Source: Peptococcaceae bacterium BRH_c4b
Lineage (GTDB): Bacteria; Bacillota; Desulfotomaculia; Desulfotomaculales; Desulfocucumaceae
Direction: 5' to 3'
Assembly: GCA_000961595.1 (NCBI GenBank)
Contig: LADO01000056.1
Span: 23,466 to 87,465 of the forward strand
Length of the DNA stretch: 64,000 nt
The position numbers were made by a program, and so were the translations under genes. The notes under the pieces are model-generated. The model had not been told where the DNA came from. It worked only from the letters and a program-made list of their open reading frames with translations, and did not search any database. Below are positions 16,330 to 26,503 of this stretch, piece by piece. How positions within the stretch are numbered: position 1 is the stretch's first letter; each line of letters starts with the position of its first letter.

Positions 16330-19300
16330 TGGCTATTGATTTAAATAACAATTCATCAAGACAATTCAAATCAAAGGCTATATGCGTACTGGGTATGCAC
16401 CGGAGTGGTACGTCAGCCATAGCCAGAGCGATGAATTTAATTGGCGCTTATATAGGAAGTTCTGAATCTATAATGCCACCAAAAGAAAATAACAATCCGG
16501 AAGGTTTTTGGGAGCATATTTCTATAGTTAATTTTCATGAAAAATTGCTTAATCACTTTAACCGTCACTGGGATAGTATTTTTCCTCTGCCGGACAAATG
16601 GTGGAAAGAGCCACATTTAGCTGATTATAAACAGGAACTTATTGAGTTGATATCAGATGAGTTTTTAAATAAACCCCTTTGGATGTGGAAGGATCCAAGA
16701 ACCTGTTTGTTTTTACCAATATGGGAAGAGGTTTGCAAGGATTTGGGAATTGAAGTATGCTATCTTGTTGCATTTAGAAATCCTTTGGATGTGGCAGCAT
16801 CATTAAATAGACGAGACGGTTTCAGTAAACAGAAATGTTATGCGTTATGGCTTCTATATAATTTATCATCATTATACTGGACTAATGAATCGAAACGTAT
16901 CGTATTAAGCTACGATCAATTCCTGCAGAACTGGGATAAGACTCTAAAAAATATAGCCAGTGCCTTTGATATAGTTTGGCCTTCTGACGAAGATAGTTTT
17001 AATAAATCAATTAGTTCTTTTTTGAGGATGGACTTGCGGCACAGCCATTCCACCGAGGAAATGCTATTAGAGCAAAGAGATATTCCACAACAAGTAATTT
17101 CGCTGTATAATCTCTTTATTAAAGCCCAAGCCTCTGCCGGTTTTTTAAGTACAGAAATATTTAACGATGTAATTAACAGTATGCATGAAGAATATATAAA
17201 ATATGCCAATATGTTTAGTTCTAATTGTGAATTTTCGATAGAACACAGCAACTCTATTCAGGTTTATTGGGAAGTTGATAATAATTATATAGAAAACAGC
17301 TCACTCATCAATTCTATAGTGGATAATGATAATTTTAACCGATATGAATTCAATCTCCCTTTAGATATTGAAGGTGCCTTGCGTATAGATCCGATTGATG
17401 CGCCTGCATTTTTAGAGATAGAAAAAATCGAGTTATTAGCTAATAATAAATTTACGGAAGATTCACTTCTCCTAAAAACATGGTCTGCTGCAAATGGTTT
17501 TGAAGATTTAATTCCTGGTCAAGGCATACTTGAGATGGATAAAAAGGAAGTATATGCTTTTATTAGTACCGGCAATGATCCCCAGATTATTTTGCAAAAC
17601 ATATGTTTAGATGATTCATGTAGAGATAACAATATTATACTTCGGGTAGTTATGCATAAAAAGAAAAATAATGATAATTTATCAATATTTGTATTTGATA
17701 ATTTATCCAAAAAGATTAGTGGAATTGAACAGGCAAAAGTATTGTTTCATCAGGAATTAATTGAATTAAGGCGGAAAGTTGATGAGAATTCATCTGTAAT
17801 ACGGAGACAAAGAGAAAGGCTGGATAATCAGTTTACAGAAATAGAAAATATTAATGCTCTATTGGTTGATAAAGACAAAATCATATCAAATCAGATGCAG
17901 AATATTAATGCTCAATTGATTGATAAAGACAAAGTCATATCAAAGCAGATACAGAATATTAACGAACTTAATGAGATAGTAAGTACAAATAAAGACAAAA
18001 TGGAACAATTGCTTTTTATGCGGGCACAAGTCTCGTTAATAGAAAAACAATTAAATGCTTTACATAATTCGTTGTCCTGGAAAATAACATTACCATTACG
18101 AATAATGGGTAGGCTTGCAAAAAATTGTTGGGAACTACTAAAAAGAAAAAAGTATAGGCCAGAATTATTGCCTGTTAATGATTTGTCAACTTCCGATGGA
18201 GACAGCAAATACAAATGGGTTTCTCTAGGTAATGATCCTCAGTTTATATTAAAGAAGCCTTACCCGATAGGCTGGGTAAGATTAAATATTATATTAGCTG
18301 CTGAGAAGAATTTACTAAGCAGGTCACGACTTTATGTTAACCATGGTGATGGTTTTAATGAGACGAAAAGCTATGATCTAGGAGAAATCGCTGAGACAAA
18401 AATATTATCTAAATTTATCCAATTAAATAATATTGTAACTGAAATACGATTTGATCCTCTTGAATGTGCAGGTTCTTTTGATGTAAAGGAGTTGATTTTA
18501 ACCAGAGTCAGTTTTATTGAAATTAAATCCAGAAATATTTTCCACTCATTGAGACGCAAAATTAATTCAAGTAAAAGCTTTTGTTTATTTGGTTTTTCAT
18601 CGGCCCACTCTTGGATACGAGAGCGTAAACGTTTGCCTTATCCCGGGGAACTCCTTGTATTAATTAGAAAAGCACGTTATATATGGAACAGTAATTTTAA
18701 TTTAAATAATGAATTGTCCTTGAATCCACCGCATGGGTTTACAATCCCCATTGCATTGGAACCTTATGCTGCATGGCTTGAGGTTAATAACTGGAATCAA
18801 AGGCGGGAAAAGATTTTAATAGAGAAAATAAAAAACATATCTACTCCCCCATTGTTCAGCATAGTTATGCCTGTTTATAATCCACCATTAAAGTATTTGG
18901 AAAAGGCAATTGAAAGCATCGTTGGTCAGGTATATGGAAACTGGGAACTATGTATTGCTGATGATGCCAGCACCGACCAAGAAGTAAGGGTAGTTCTGGA
19001 AAAATGGTCTGCCCAAGACAAGCGGATTTTGGTTGTATACAGAGATGTAAACGGTAATATTAGTGAAGCATCAAATACTGCTGCTACATTGGCTCGAGGA
19101 GATTTTTTGGTTTTACTGGACCAGGATGATGAGCTATCTCCGGATGCCCTGGGGGAGGCAGCTTTATACATTGCACATCATTCTGATACTGATGTTTTAT
19201 ATTCGGATGATGACAAAATGGACATGGAAGGCCGGCGCTTTGCGCCTCAGTTTAAACCTGACTGGTCACCGGAATTATTACTTTCATATATGTATTTCAG

Positions 19301-21626
19301 CCACCTTTTTATAATTCGAAGAAGTCTGTTTGCTATGATTGGAGGCTTCAGAAAGGGGTTTGAGGGCTCTCAGGATTATGATTTGGCATTAAGAATAACA
19401 GAACATGCGCGTCATATAGGTCATATGCCCAAAATCCTTTATCATTGGAGGGTCATGCCGGGTTCAACTGCTTCTTCCGGCGTGGCTAAACCAAACAGTA
19501 TTGAGGCGGGCAGACGTGCAGTAGACGAGGCACTAAATCGCAGAAACATTATGGCTTCCGTAGTGCAGCCCGGGTGGGCGAAGAGTGCAAATTGCGGAAT
19601 ATATGAACATAAATTTCCAGATGACGGTCCAAGCGTTACTATTCTGATACCTACACGCAATCAAAAGAAAATATTACAAAGATGTCTGGATTCTTTATCA
19701 AAGACAACCTACAAAAACTATCAAATTATTATTATAGATAATGATAGCGATGACCCGGATACAATAGATTACCTGAAGAAAGTCTCATGTAAAATTGTAA
19801 GAGTGCCTAACGTTGATGGAAAATTTAATTATGCCAATATTAATAACAAAGCCGTGGAAATAGTCCAAACAGACTATGTTTTATTCTTAAACAACGACAC
19901 CGAAATAATATCACCTAACTGGTTAAGCCAGATGGTTGGTTACATGGGAATAGAAGGTGTAGGGGCTGTTGGTGCAAAGCTATTATTCCCGGATGGCAGA
20001 ATACAGCATGCTGGTATCGTGCATGGATTGTATAACGGAATGGCAGGTCCGGCTTTTAAATTATTGCCGGGGTGGGATAATGGATATTTAAGTTATGCTA
20101 ATGTAACAAGAAACTATTTGGCAGTGACCGCTGCCTGTCTTTTAACCAGGCGGGATTTGTTTGTTAAACTGGGTGGCTTTGATGAGTCTAATTTTGCTGT
20201 TGCTTTTAACGATGTGGATTATTGCTACCGTTTAAATAATACAGGCTACAGAGTAGTTTATTGTTCTACTGCTGAACTGCTTCATTATGAGGGCTATACG
20301 AGGGGATTTGGTGATAACCCTGAAGAAATCTTTAGTTTTAGATTGAAATATGGCAAGATGAAAGATCCGTATTATAATCCAAACCTGTCATTAATAAACG
20401 AAAGATTTGAAATTGCCAGCCGTGCCATAGCATATGATGAAAATCCTCCTATAAAAGCACTAATGTGTGCTTTTACGTTAAACTGGGAAGGAGCTCCATA
20501 CAGTCAGTATGAAATGACGGTTCAATTAAAGGAAAAAGGTATTCTGGATCCCATAGTGTATTGTCATATGGATGGTCCATTACGTCAAGCTTATGAAGAA
20601 AAAGGTGTACATGTATATGTATTCGAACATCCTCTGTCAGGCGTGACAACTGTAACTGAATATGATGCTGCTATTGCTCAGTTTTCAGAAAAGGTGAAAA
20701 ACTGGGAAGTGGAACTTGTTTATGGAAATACACTGCAAACATTTTACGGGATCGATGCGTCTACTCAGCTTAACCTTCCCAGTATATGGAACCCCAGGGA
20801 AAGCGAGCCATGGCAAACGTATTTTAATAACTACGGACATGATATTGCGGCGCGTGCGTTAAACTGCTTTCTTTATCCGTATCAGGTGGTTTTTGTGGCA
20901 AATGCCACACGTTCAGGCTGTGAAGCATTGGCTACACATCATAATGCTATGACTATACACAATGGGTTGAACCTTAATCGGCTCTCAAAAATGGCTTCAA
21001 TGTGGCCAAGGGATGAAGCAAGGAAACAGTTATCGATTCAGAAAGACGAAATCATGCTGTTACTTTTAGGAACAGTATGTGAACGAAAGGGACAACTAGA
21101 TTTATTAGAAGCAATAAATATTCTCCCGGAGGAAATGTTGCCCAATATTCGTTGCTTTATAGTGGGTGACAGACCCGGTGCATATAGCGATGAACTAAAA
21201 AGAGAACATACAAAGAAATCAAAGTCTATTAAATCACGCATAGAAATTATACCGGAAACTTCGGATACGGCACTGTATTATTCAGCCGCAGATATATTTA
21301 TATGCACGTCTAGAATTGAAAGCTTTCCCAGGGTTATATTAGAAGCCATGGCATATAATCTTCCCATAATTACCACTCCGGTATTTGGCATTAGTGAACA
21401 AGTAAAGGAAAATGTTAATGCCTTGCTTTACCAACCTGGAGACATTAAAATGCTGTCTGAATCAATAATTTGCTTAGTCAATAATGCGGATAAAAGGCTA
21501 GCTATGGCCAAGAACAGCGGGTTTGTACTCAATACTTTGAATGATTTTGAAGACATGGTTAACGCTTACGGCCTTGTTTTTCAGGAGGCGTGGCTTAGTG
21601 GGGGTTCTAGAAAATGTGTGGAATAG
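16329..21626 (+). CDS. Giant sulfotransferase / tandem GT2 / GT4 fusion protein
   Basis: 1765 residues, with domains in this order. (a) Sulfotransferase, about 16-240: 5'-phosphosulfate loop LGMHRSGTSA at 21-30 and 3'-phosphate motif RNPLDVAASLNRR near 150. (b) A beta-rich domain, about 310-465 (LRIDPIDAPAFLEIEKIELL). (c) Coiled coil, about 477-575, with an 18-residue internal repeat (NINALLVDKDKIISNQ). (d) A second beta-rich domain, about 600-720 (IRFDPLECAGSFDVKEL). (e) Two GT2 domains, about 840-1090 and 1100-1370 (LLDQDDELS; FLNNDTEI; GGFDESNFAVAFNDVDYCYRL). (f) A GT4 domain, about 1375-1765 (GTVCERKGQLDLLEAI; SRIESFPRVILEAMAYNLP). One chain could polymerise and sulfate a glycan. It sits directly after APS kinase, its presumed PAPS source. 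Order of action and sugars are unknown. Confidence 0.9.
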   Translation: MAIDLNNNSSRQFKSKAICVLGMHRSGTSAIARAMNLIGAYIGSSESIMPPKENNNPEGFWEHISIVNFHEKLLNHFNRHWDSIFPLPDKWWKEPHLADYKQELIELISDEFLNKPLWMWKDPRTCLFLPIWEEVCKDLGIEVCYLVAFRNPLDVAASLNRRDGFSKQKCYALWLLYNLSSLYWTNESKRIVLSYDQFLQNWDKTLKNIASAFDIVWPSDEDSFNKSISSFLRMDLRHSHSTEEMLLEQRDIPQQVISLYNLFIKAQASAGFLSTEIFNDVINSMHEEYIKYANMFSSNCEFSIEHSNSIQVYWEVDNNYIENSSLINSIVDNDNFNRYEFNLPLDIEGALRIDPIDAPAFLEIEKIELLANNKFTEDSLLLKTWSAANGFEDLIPGQGILEMDKKEVYAFISTGNDPQIILQNICLDDSCRDNNIILRVVMHKKKNNDNLSIFVFDNLSKKISGIEQAKVLFHQELIELRRKVDENSSVIRRQRERLDNQFTEIENINALLVDKDKIISNQMQNINAQLIDKDKVISKQIQNINELNEIVSTNKDKMEQLLFMRAQVSLIEKQLNALHNSLSWKITLPLRIMGRLAKNCWELLKRKKYRPELLPVNDLSTSDGDSKYKWVSLGNDPQFILKKPYPIGWVRLNIILAAEKNLLSRSRLYVNHGDGFNETKSYDLGEIAETKILSKFIQLNNIVTEIRFDPLECAGSFDVKELILTRVSFIEIKSRNIFHSLRRKINSSKSFCLFGFSSAHSWIRERKRLPYPGELLVLIRKARYIWNSNFNLNNELSLNPPHGFTIPIALEPYAAWLEVNNWNQRREKILIEKIKNISTPPLFSIVMPVYNPPLKYLEKAIESIVGQVYGNWELCIADDASTDQEVRVVLEKWSAQDKRILVVYRDVNGNISEASNTAATLARGDFLVLLDQDDELSPDALGEAALYIAHHSDTDVLYSDDDKMDMEGRRFAPQFKPDWSPELLLSYMYFSHLFIIRRSLFAMIGGFRKGFEGSQDYDLALRITEHARHIGHMPKILYHWRVMPGSTASSGVAKPNSIEAGRRAVDEALNRRNIMASVVQPGWAKSANCGIYEHKFPDDGPSVTILIPTRNQKKILQRCLDSLSKTTYKNYQIIIIDNDSDDPDTIDYLKKVSCKIVRVPNVDGKFNYANINNKAVEIVQTDYVLFLNNDTEIISPNWLSQMVGYMGIEGVGAVGAKLLFPDGRIQHAGIVHGLYNGMAGPAFKLLPGWDNGYLSYANVTRNYLAVTAACLLTRRDLFVKLGGFDESNFAVAFNDVDYCYRLNNTGYRVVYCSTAELLHYEGYTRGFGDNPEEIFSFRLKYGKMKDPYYNPNLSLINERFEIASRAIAYDENPPIKALMCAFTLNWEGAPYSQYEMTVQLKEKGILDPIVYCHMDGPLRQAYEEKGVHVYVFEHPLSGVTTVTEYDAAIAQFSEKVKNWEVELVYGNTLQTFYGIDASTQLNLPSIWNPRESEPWQTYFNNYGHDIAARALNCFLYPYQVVFVANATRSGCEALATHHNAMTIHNGLNLNRLSKMASMWPRDEARKQLSIQKDEIMLLLLGTVCERKGQLDLLEAINILPEEMLPNIRCFIVGDRPGAYSDELKREHTKKSKSIKSRIEIIPETSDTALYYSAADIFICTSRIESFPRVILEAMAYNLPIITTPVFGISEQVKENVNALLYQPGDIKMLSESIICLVNNADKRLAMAKNSGFVLNTLNDFEDMVNAYGLVFQEAWLSGGSRKCVE

Positions 21627-23488
21627 TAGGGCTGATAGATAATGTCATGGGCCACATTGATGAAAATCATCTACGTGAAATGAATGATGAAATGGTGAAT
21701 CGCGGGCCGGACGGAGAGGGCTTTTTTATCGAAGGCGCTGTCGGAATGGCCATGCGAAGACTCTCTATTATTGATATAGAGGGTGGATGGCAGCCCTTTT
21801 TCAGTGGAAAAAAAAATATTGTAGCCTTTCAGAATGGTGAGATTTATAATTATCGCGGATTACGGGAGCAATTAGAGAACCATGGATATCTGTTTAACAG
21901 CAAAAGTGATACTGAAGTATTAGCCCATGGTTATGATTTTTGGGGTATGGAGGGCTTACTAAAACGTATTGATGGCATGTATGCAATTGCTATTTATGAC
22001 AGGAGAAGCAGGGAGCTCCATCTAGCCAGAGACCGCTTTGGCGAAAAGCCTTTATTCTATGCTTACGCAAGAGGAAGATTTGCCTATTCATCCAATATGG
22101 TTGTGCTGGCTGCGCTTCCATGGGTGTCGGAGGACATTGATTTAAAGTCACTGGACAGGTATCTGGCACTTCATTATATACCGGGGGATGCTACTATATT
22201 AAAGGGAATACATCGGGTGCTGCCTGGGGAACGGTTAGTTATCTCTGTAGATGCTCCTATACCTCAGCGAGAAAGATATTATAATCTTTTGCTGGGTTCC
22301 GTAAAAAAAATATCTGATGAGCAACTGGCCAATTTAGTTGAAGAAGCCGTTTCTTCAAGGCTTGTTGCAGATGTTCCCGTTGGAGTTTTCCTGTCAGGTG
22401 GTTTGGATAGTTCTATAGTCGCTGCAATAGCAGCCAGAAAGCAGCCAAGGATAGCTACATTTTCAATGGGTTTCAGTAAAGTAAGCCACGATGAAAGTGT
22501 ACATGCGGCAAAAGTTGCTGAACTTATTGGCAGTACCCACTATCATTTTCAGTTTGATGAAGAATCCTTCCGGGATTTACTGCCAAAGGTTGCATGTGCT
22601 TTGGATGAACCAATTGGCGACCAGGCATTATTGCCCGTATTCTGGCTATCCAGGGAGGCCCGCCGTCATGTAACTGTGGTACTGGCGGGGGAAGGAGCTG
22701 ACGAGGTGTTTTCAGGTTATAGTTATTATCGTACATTTACCGGTCAGCGAGATTTTATTAGCCGAATAAAAGCCTTGTTTAGTAGTTCCGCTTCAAATGC
22801 TACTCCCTTGAATCGTTTGATTTATAATAGAGTTCCCGTTTCCCCGTCAGGTTTTCCGTTGTTAACCGATGGCGGGCAAAGAAAAAATTTGCTCGGGATA
22901 GATATGTCTGATGAAGATTCATGGGAAAAGGAACTAATGATTTGGCTCGATTCTGCAGGAACTTCCTTACAAAAAGCAACTGTAGGAGATATCGCAACCT
23001 GGTTGCCGGATGATTTACTTGTAAAATTTGATAGAATGGCTATGGCACATAGTCTGGAAGGGCGTGCTCCATACCTTTATCCCGACCTTGTGCAGGCTGG
23101 TGTTAGAATGCCCGACGTTCAGAGAATGCACGGCAATGTAAGTAAATATGCCTTGCGGCGGATTGCCCGCAATTGGCTACCTGATGAAATACTGAAACGA
23201 CCTAAACAAGGTTTTGTATTACCAATGAAAAAATGGATAAGCCAATGGTTTATTGAAAACGGATCTGTTGAAAAATATTTGTCTGAATTTAATATCCCAG
23301 GACTCGATACATGCAATTTAACAATGGTTATTAAAAATGATTTAGCGGCTGGTGTACAGAGAGAGAGATTGTTGTTTGCTGTTTTAATGTTAATTGAATG
23401 GTATAAGGCTTTTATAAAAAAGAGAAAAGAATTGCTGGTTAAATATAAAAAAGCAAACAATACTATAATTACGGAGGGCCGCAAGTGA
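21614..23488 (+). CDS. asnB: Glutamine-dependent asparagine synthetase-type amidotransferase
   Basis: 624 residues. The N-terminal class II glutamine amidotransferase has catalytic Cys2 (MCGIVGLID) and the NRGPDGEGFF motif. The C-terminal synthetase has the pyrophosphatase loop LSGGLDSSIVAAIAA and the FDRMAMAHSLEGRAPY motif. It overlaps the fusion gene by 13 bp. AsnB paralogues inside polysaccharide clusters often amidate uronic acids or amino-acid substituents rather than make free asparagine. Here uronic acids are suggested by the next two genes, so amidation of a uronic acid is possible but unproven. Confidence 0.92.
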   Translation: MCGIVGLIDNVMGHIDENHLREMNDEMVNRGPDGEGFFIEGAVGMAMRRLSIIDIEGGWQPFFSGKKNIVAFQNGEIYNYRGLREQLENHGYLFNSKSDTEVLAHGYDFWGMEGLLKRIDGMYAIAIYDRRSRELHLARDRFGEKPLFYAYARGRFAYSSNMVVLAALPWVSEDIDLKSLDRYLALHYIPGDATILKGIHRVLPGERLVISVDAPIPQRERYYNLLLGSVKKISDEQLANLVEEAVSSRLVADVPVGVFLSGGLDSSIVAAIAARKQPRIATFSMGFSKVSHDESVHAAKVAELIGSTHYHFQFDEESFRDLLPKVACALDEPIGDQALLPVFWLSREARRHVTVVLAGEGADEVFSGYSYYRTFTGQRDFISRIKALFSSSASNATPLNRLIYNRVPVSPSGFPLLTDGGQRKNLLGIDMSDEDSWEKELMIWLDSAGTSLQKATVGDIATWLPDDLLVKFDRMAMAHSLEGRAPYLYPDLVQAGVRMPDVQRMHGNVSKYALRRIARNWLPDEILKRPKQGFVLPMKKWISQWFIENGSVEKYLSEFNIPGLDTCNLTMVIKNDLAAGVQRERLLFAVLMLIEWYKAFIKKRKELLVKYKKANNTIITEGRK

Positions 23489-24843
23489 AGGTAACAGTAA
23501 TTGGAACAGGATATGTTGGCTTAACAACTGGAGTAGCTCTTGCCTATATTGGCCATTATGTAACTTGTGTGGATCGAAATGAGTCACTAATAGAAAAATT
23601 AAACATCGGAGAAATTCCAATACATGAGCCTGGGCTTGTGGATTTGTTGCACGATTCATCTTCGCACTTGCGGTTTAGCTCCGACTTTAATTTGGAGGAG
23701 GCATCTGCCGATGTTATTTTAATATGCGTCGGTACGCCAACCCAACAGAATGGTGATGCAGATCTCCGATATGTTGAAGAATGTGCATACACAATAGGCA
23801 GCGCCTTACCGGAAGGGCATGAAGTGGTAATAGTAAACAAATCGACTGTACCTGTTGGCTCAGCGCGTAGAGTTATAATGATTGTTAACTCGGTTTTAAC
23901 TGATCGTGGCGTAAGCGCTAATTTATACGTTGCGTCAAACCCTGAATTTCTAAGAGAAGGAGCAGCGCTCAACGATACCTTCTATCCTGACAGAATCGTA
24001 ATAGGCGCAGATGAAAAGTGGGCTGTAAAGACTTTATATGAAATGTATGCACCAATATTGGAGCAAACATTTATACCACCCGCCGGATTACCACGAACTG
24101 ATGGACAACCCCTTCCGGTATTGGTTACAACTAATCCTACCAGTGCAGAATTGGTAAAATATGCTTCAAATACCTTTCTCGCTATGAAAGTATCATTTGC
24201 CAATGAAATTTCTGGAATATCCGAACGGGTAGGCGCTGATATAACGGAAGTCATGAAAGCCGTGGGCCTTGACCGAAGAATAGGAACAAGATACCTTGGA
24301 GCAGGCGCAGGTTGGGGTGGATCCTGCTTTGGTAAAGACCTGAAGGCTTTAAACGCTTTAGGTAAGCAATATGGGTATGATATGCCGTTGGTCGATGCAA
24401 CAATATCTGCTAATTACAGGCAGAGAAGAATTATTGTTGAAAAACTTCAGCAGTTGCTAAAGGTAATAAGGGGAAGCGTTATTACCCTTTGGGGATTATC
24501 CTTTAAACCGGATACTGATGATCTTCGGGATGCTCCTGCCATTGAGATTGCTAAAATGTTGATTGACCTTGGTGCACGCGTGAGAGCTTATGATCCGGTG
24601 GCGATGGACCGGTCCAGGAGAGAACACCAGGAACTGAATATTGAATATGCTGATTCCCCTGTGGAGTCGATTCAGGGAGCAGATGCCGTGGTGCTGATGA
24701 CTGAATGGGAAATTTTTAAGAAATTGGATTGGAATCAAATTGTTAAATGTATGCAGCAGCCAGTATTAATAGACGGCCGTAATTTTTACAATCCGTCCTT
24801 GTTAATAAACTATGGTATTAATTATGTGGGTATAGGGAGGTAA
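23485..24843 (+). CDS. ugd: UDP-glucose 6-dehydrogenase
   Basis: 452 residues from GTG 23485, whose GGAGGG ribosome site lies in the end of asnB (4-bp overlap). The N-terminal Rossmann motif is VIGTGYVGLTTGVALAYIGH. The catalytic Cys is in GWGGSCFGKDLKAL at about residue 280. The C-terminal UDP-binding domain carries WGLSFKPDTDDLRDAPAI. It oxidises UDP-glucose to UDP-glucuronate with two NAD+. With the epimerase downstream it would also allow UDP-galacturonate to be made. A UDP-ManNAc dehydrogenase is less likely given the sequence pattern. Confidence 0.93.
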   Translation: MKVTVIGTGYVGLTTGVALAYIGHYVTCVDRNESLIEKLNIGEIPIHEPGLVDLLHDSSSHLRFSSDFNLEEASADVILICVGTPTQQNGDADLRYVEECAYTIGSALPEGHEVVIVNKSTVPVGSARRVIMIVNSVLTDRGVSANLYVASNPEFLREGAALNDTFYPDRIVIGADEKWAVKTLYEMYAPILEQTFIPPAGLPRTDGQPLPVLVTTNPTSAELVKYASNTFLAMKVSFANEISGISERVGADITEVMKAVGLDRRIGTRYLGAGAGWGGSCFGKDLKALNALGKQYGYDMPLVDATISANYRQRRIIVEKLQQLLKVIRGSVITLWGLSFKPDTDDLRDAPAIEIAKMLIDLGARVRAYDPVAMDRSRREHQELNIEYADSPVESIQGADAVVLMTEWEIFKKLDWNQIVKCMQQPVLIDGRNFYNPSLLINYGINYVGIGR

Positions 24844-24855
24844 GAGTTAAGCTTA

Positions 24856-25824
24856 ATGAAAAATATATTAGTAACAGGTGCTGCCGGTTTTATAGGCGCA
24901 AAAGTGTCTGAAAAACTTCTTGAATTAGGTTACAGTGTTATAGGTGTCGATAATCTTAATGACTATTATGATGTAAGATTAAAAATTTGGCGTCTGGAGA
25001 ATTTAAAAAAACATGATAAATTTGTTTTTTACCGGACCGATATAGAAAATCTTGAAGCACTAAAAATAATATTTCAAATTCATACAATTGATGCAGTTAT
25101 TAATGAGGCAGCAAGGGCCGGAGTACGCTATAGCTTGGAAAATCCTTTTGTTTATCTATCCACCAACAGCAAAGGGACGCTCAATTTATTGGAACTTTGC
25201 AAAGAAAATAATATTGAAAAATTAGTATTGGCATCAACTTCTTCTTTATATGCAGGGCAACCCCTTCCATATAAAGAGGATTTGCCTGTTAATAATCCTC
25301 TTTCACCATACGCTGCTTCCAAAAAGGCTGCGGAAGCTTTAGCATATAGCTATCACCATCTCTATGGAATAGATGTATCTGTATTAAGATATTTTACTGT
25401 GTATGGCCCGGGGGGTAGGCCTGATATGAGTGTTTTTAGGTTTGCAAAATGGATTATGGAGGATAAGCCTCTGGAGGTTTTTGGAGACGGCAGTCAGAGT
25501 AGAGATTTTACATATATTGACGATATAGCCGATGGTACTGTAAAAGCTTTAAAACCGGTAGGCTATCAGGTGATTAATCTGGGAAACAATAAACCTTATA
25601 AACTTTCTCACTTAATAAATTTGATTGAAGAGAATTTAGGCAAGAAAACTGAAATTATTTATAAGTCTTTTCATAAGGCTGATATGTTGGAGACGTGGGC
25701 GGATATAGGCAAGGCGGAAAGGTTATTAGGTTGGGAACCCAAAGTGGATTTGGATAAAGGGATAAAGAAAACAGTCGTTTGGGCAAAAGAAAATATGAGA
25801 TTTGTACGAGAAATAAAGATATAA
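24856..25824 (+). CDS. NAD-dependent sugar epimerase, UDP-glucuronate 4-epimerase-like
   Basis: 322 residues of the extended SDR family. It has the Rossmann motif VTGAAGFIGAKVSEKLLELG, then DNLNDYYDVRLKIWRLENL, a phrase typical of UDP-glucuronate 4-epimerases. The active site is Ser-Ser (ASTSSLYAG) with YAASKKAAE. Directly after ugd, it would convert UDP-glucuronate to UDP-galacturonate. Substrate preference is inferred from context and the DYYD motif only. From this gene on, the cluster becomes markedly more AT-rich. Confidence 0.85.
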   Translation: MKNILVTGAAGFIGAKVSEKLLELGYSVIGVDNLNDYYDVRLKIWRLENLKKHDKFVFYRTDIENLEALKIIFQIHTIDAVINEAARAGVRYSLENPFVYLSTNSKGTLNLLELCKENNIEKLVLASTSSLYAGQPLPYKEDLPVNNPLSPYAASKKAAEALAYSYHHLYGIDVSVLRYFTVYGPGGRPDMSVFRFAKWIMEDKPLEVFGDGSQSRDFTYIDDIADGTVKALKPVGYQVINLGNNKPYKLSHLINLIEENLGKKTEIIYKSFHKADMLETWADIGKAERLLGWEPKVDLDKGIKKTVVWAKENMRFVREIKI

Positions 25825-25865
25825 CTTATGGGATACTTGCCAAATTAAGCTCCAGGAGATTAAAC

Positions 25866-26384
25866 ATGAACAGAGTAATGCTTTTATGTATTATATTTAT
25901 ATTATGCAGTCTACTATTTGGGTGCTCAAATAAAAACCATGAAGTAAATGCAAAAAATCAGATAAACATAAATAAAGAATTATTGAATGAACTAAAAGAT
26001 GCAACGCTAAATATTAATCTTGATCGATATGTTAGCTCAAATCAGGTCAAAATAGAGTCCGGAAGTCAAAGCATATCTTTATGTACTATGGGTGCTGATC
26101 CTTATATTATTTGGAATTTAGCAGAACCGAAAAATAATATTAGGGTGCATATGGAAGTTGAACTGCCAGATGTTGATACAATCGGTCAGATGTATTGGAT
26201 AACTAGTTTAGATCCTAATTGGAATGAACAAAAATCTACCGCGTTTGAAATAAAAAAAGGCAAAAGTTTTTATGATATTAGAATTCCGTTAGTTGAGCAG
26301 GTAACTGATATCAGGTTGGATTTTGGTTGCCTAAAAGATATAAGTTTTACTTTGAAATCTTTGGTGGTTTGGTATAAAGAATAG
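25866..26384 (+). CDS. Small lipoprotein with beta-rich domain, unknown function
   Basis: The start is ATG 25866, with CAGGAG 8 nt upstream; the longer frame begins inside the epimerase gene. The 172-residue product has a lipoprotein signal (VMLLCIIFILCSLLFGC, lipobox LLFGC). The mature part resembles the beta-rich domains of the fusion protein: a 'MGADPYIIWNL' strand, then IRLDFGCLKDISFTLKSLVV. I do not recognise a named family. It could bind the glycan at the outer membrane face and help the adjacent YfhO-like protein. Confidence 0.7.
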   Translation: MNRVMLLCIIFILCSLLFGCSNKNHEVNAKNQININKELLNELKDATLNINLDRYVSSNQVKIESGSQSISLCTMGADPYIIWNLAEPKNNIRVHMEVELPDVDTIGQMYWITSLDPNWNEQKSTAFEIKKGKSFYDIRIPLVEQVTDIRLDFGCLKDISFTLKSLVVWYKE

Positions 26385-26503
26385 TAGCAGTGTACAAACC
26401 CAATGACGATAATTAAATTTTTAATATTTGCCCCCCCAACGGCCATTTGCCAGATAAATATCAATGGACTTAAATATGATCATATTATTTTGGAGTGAAC
26501 TAT

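Noticed and set aside
17850..17965. DNA repeats as a CRISPR or minisatellite
   Set aside because: They are in frame and encode heptad-like coiled-coil repeats in the fusion protein; no spacers.
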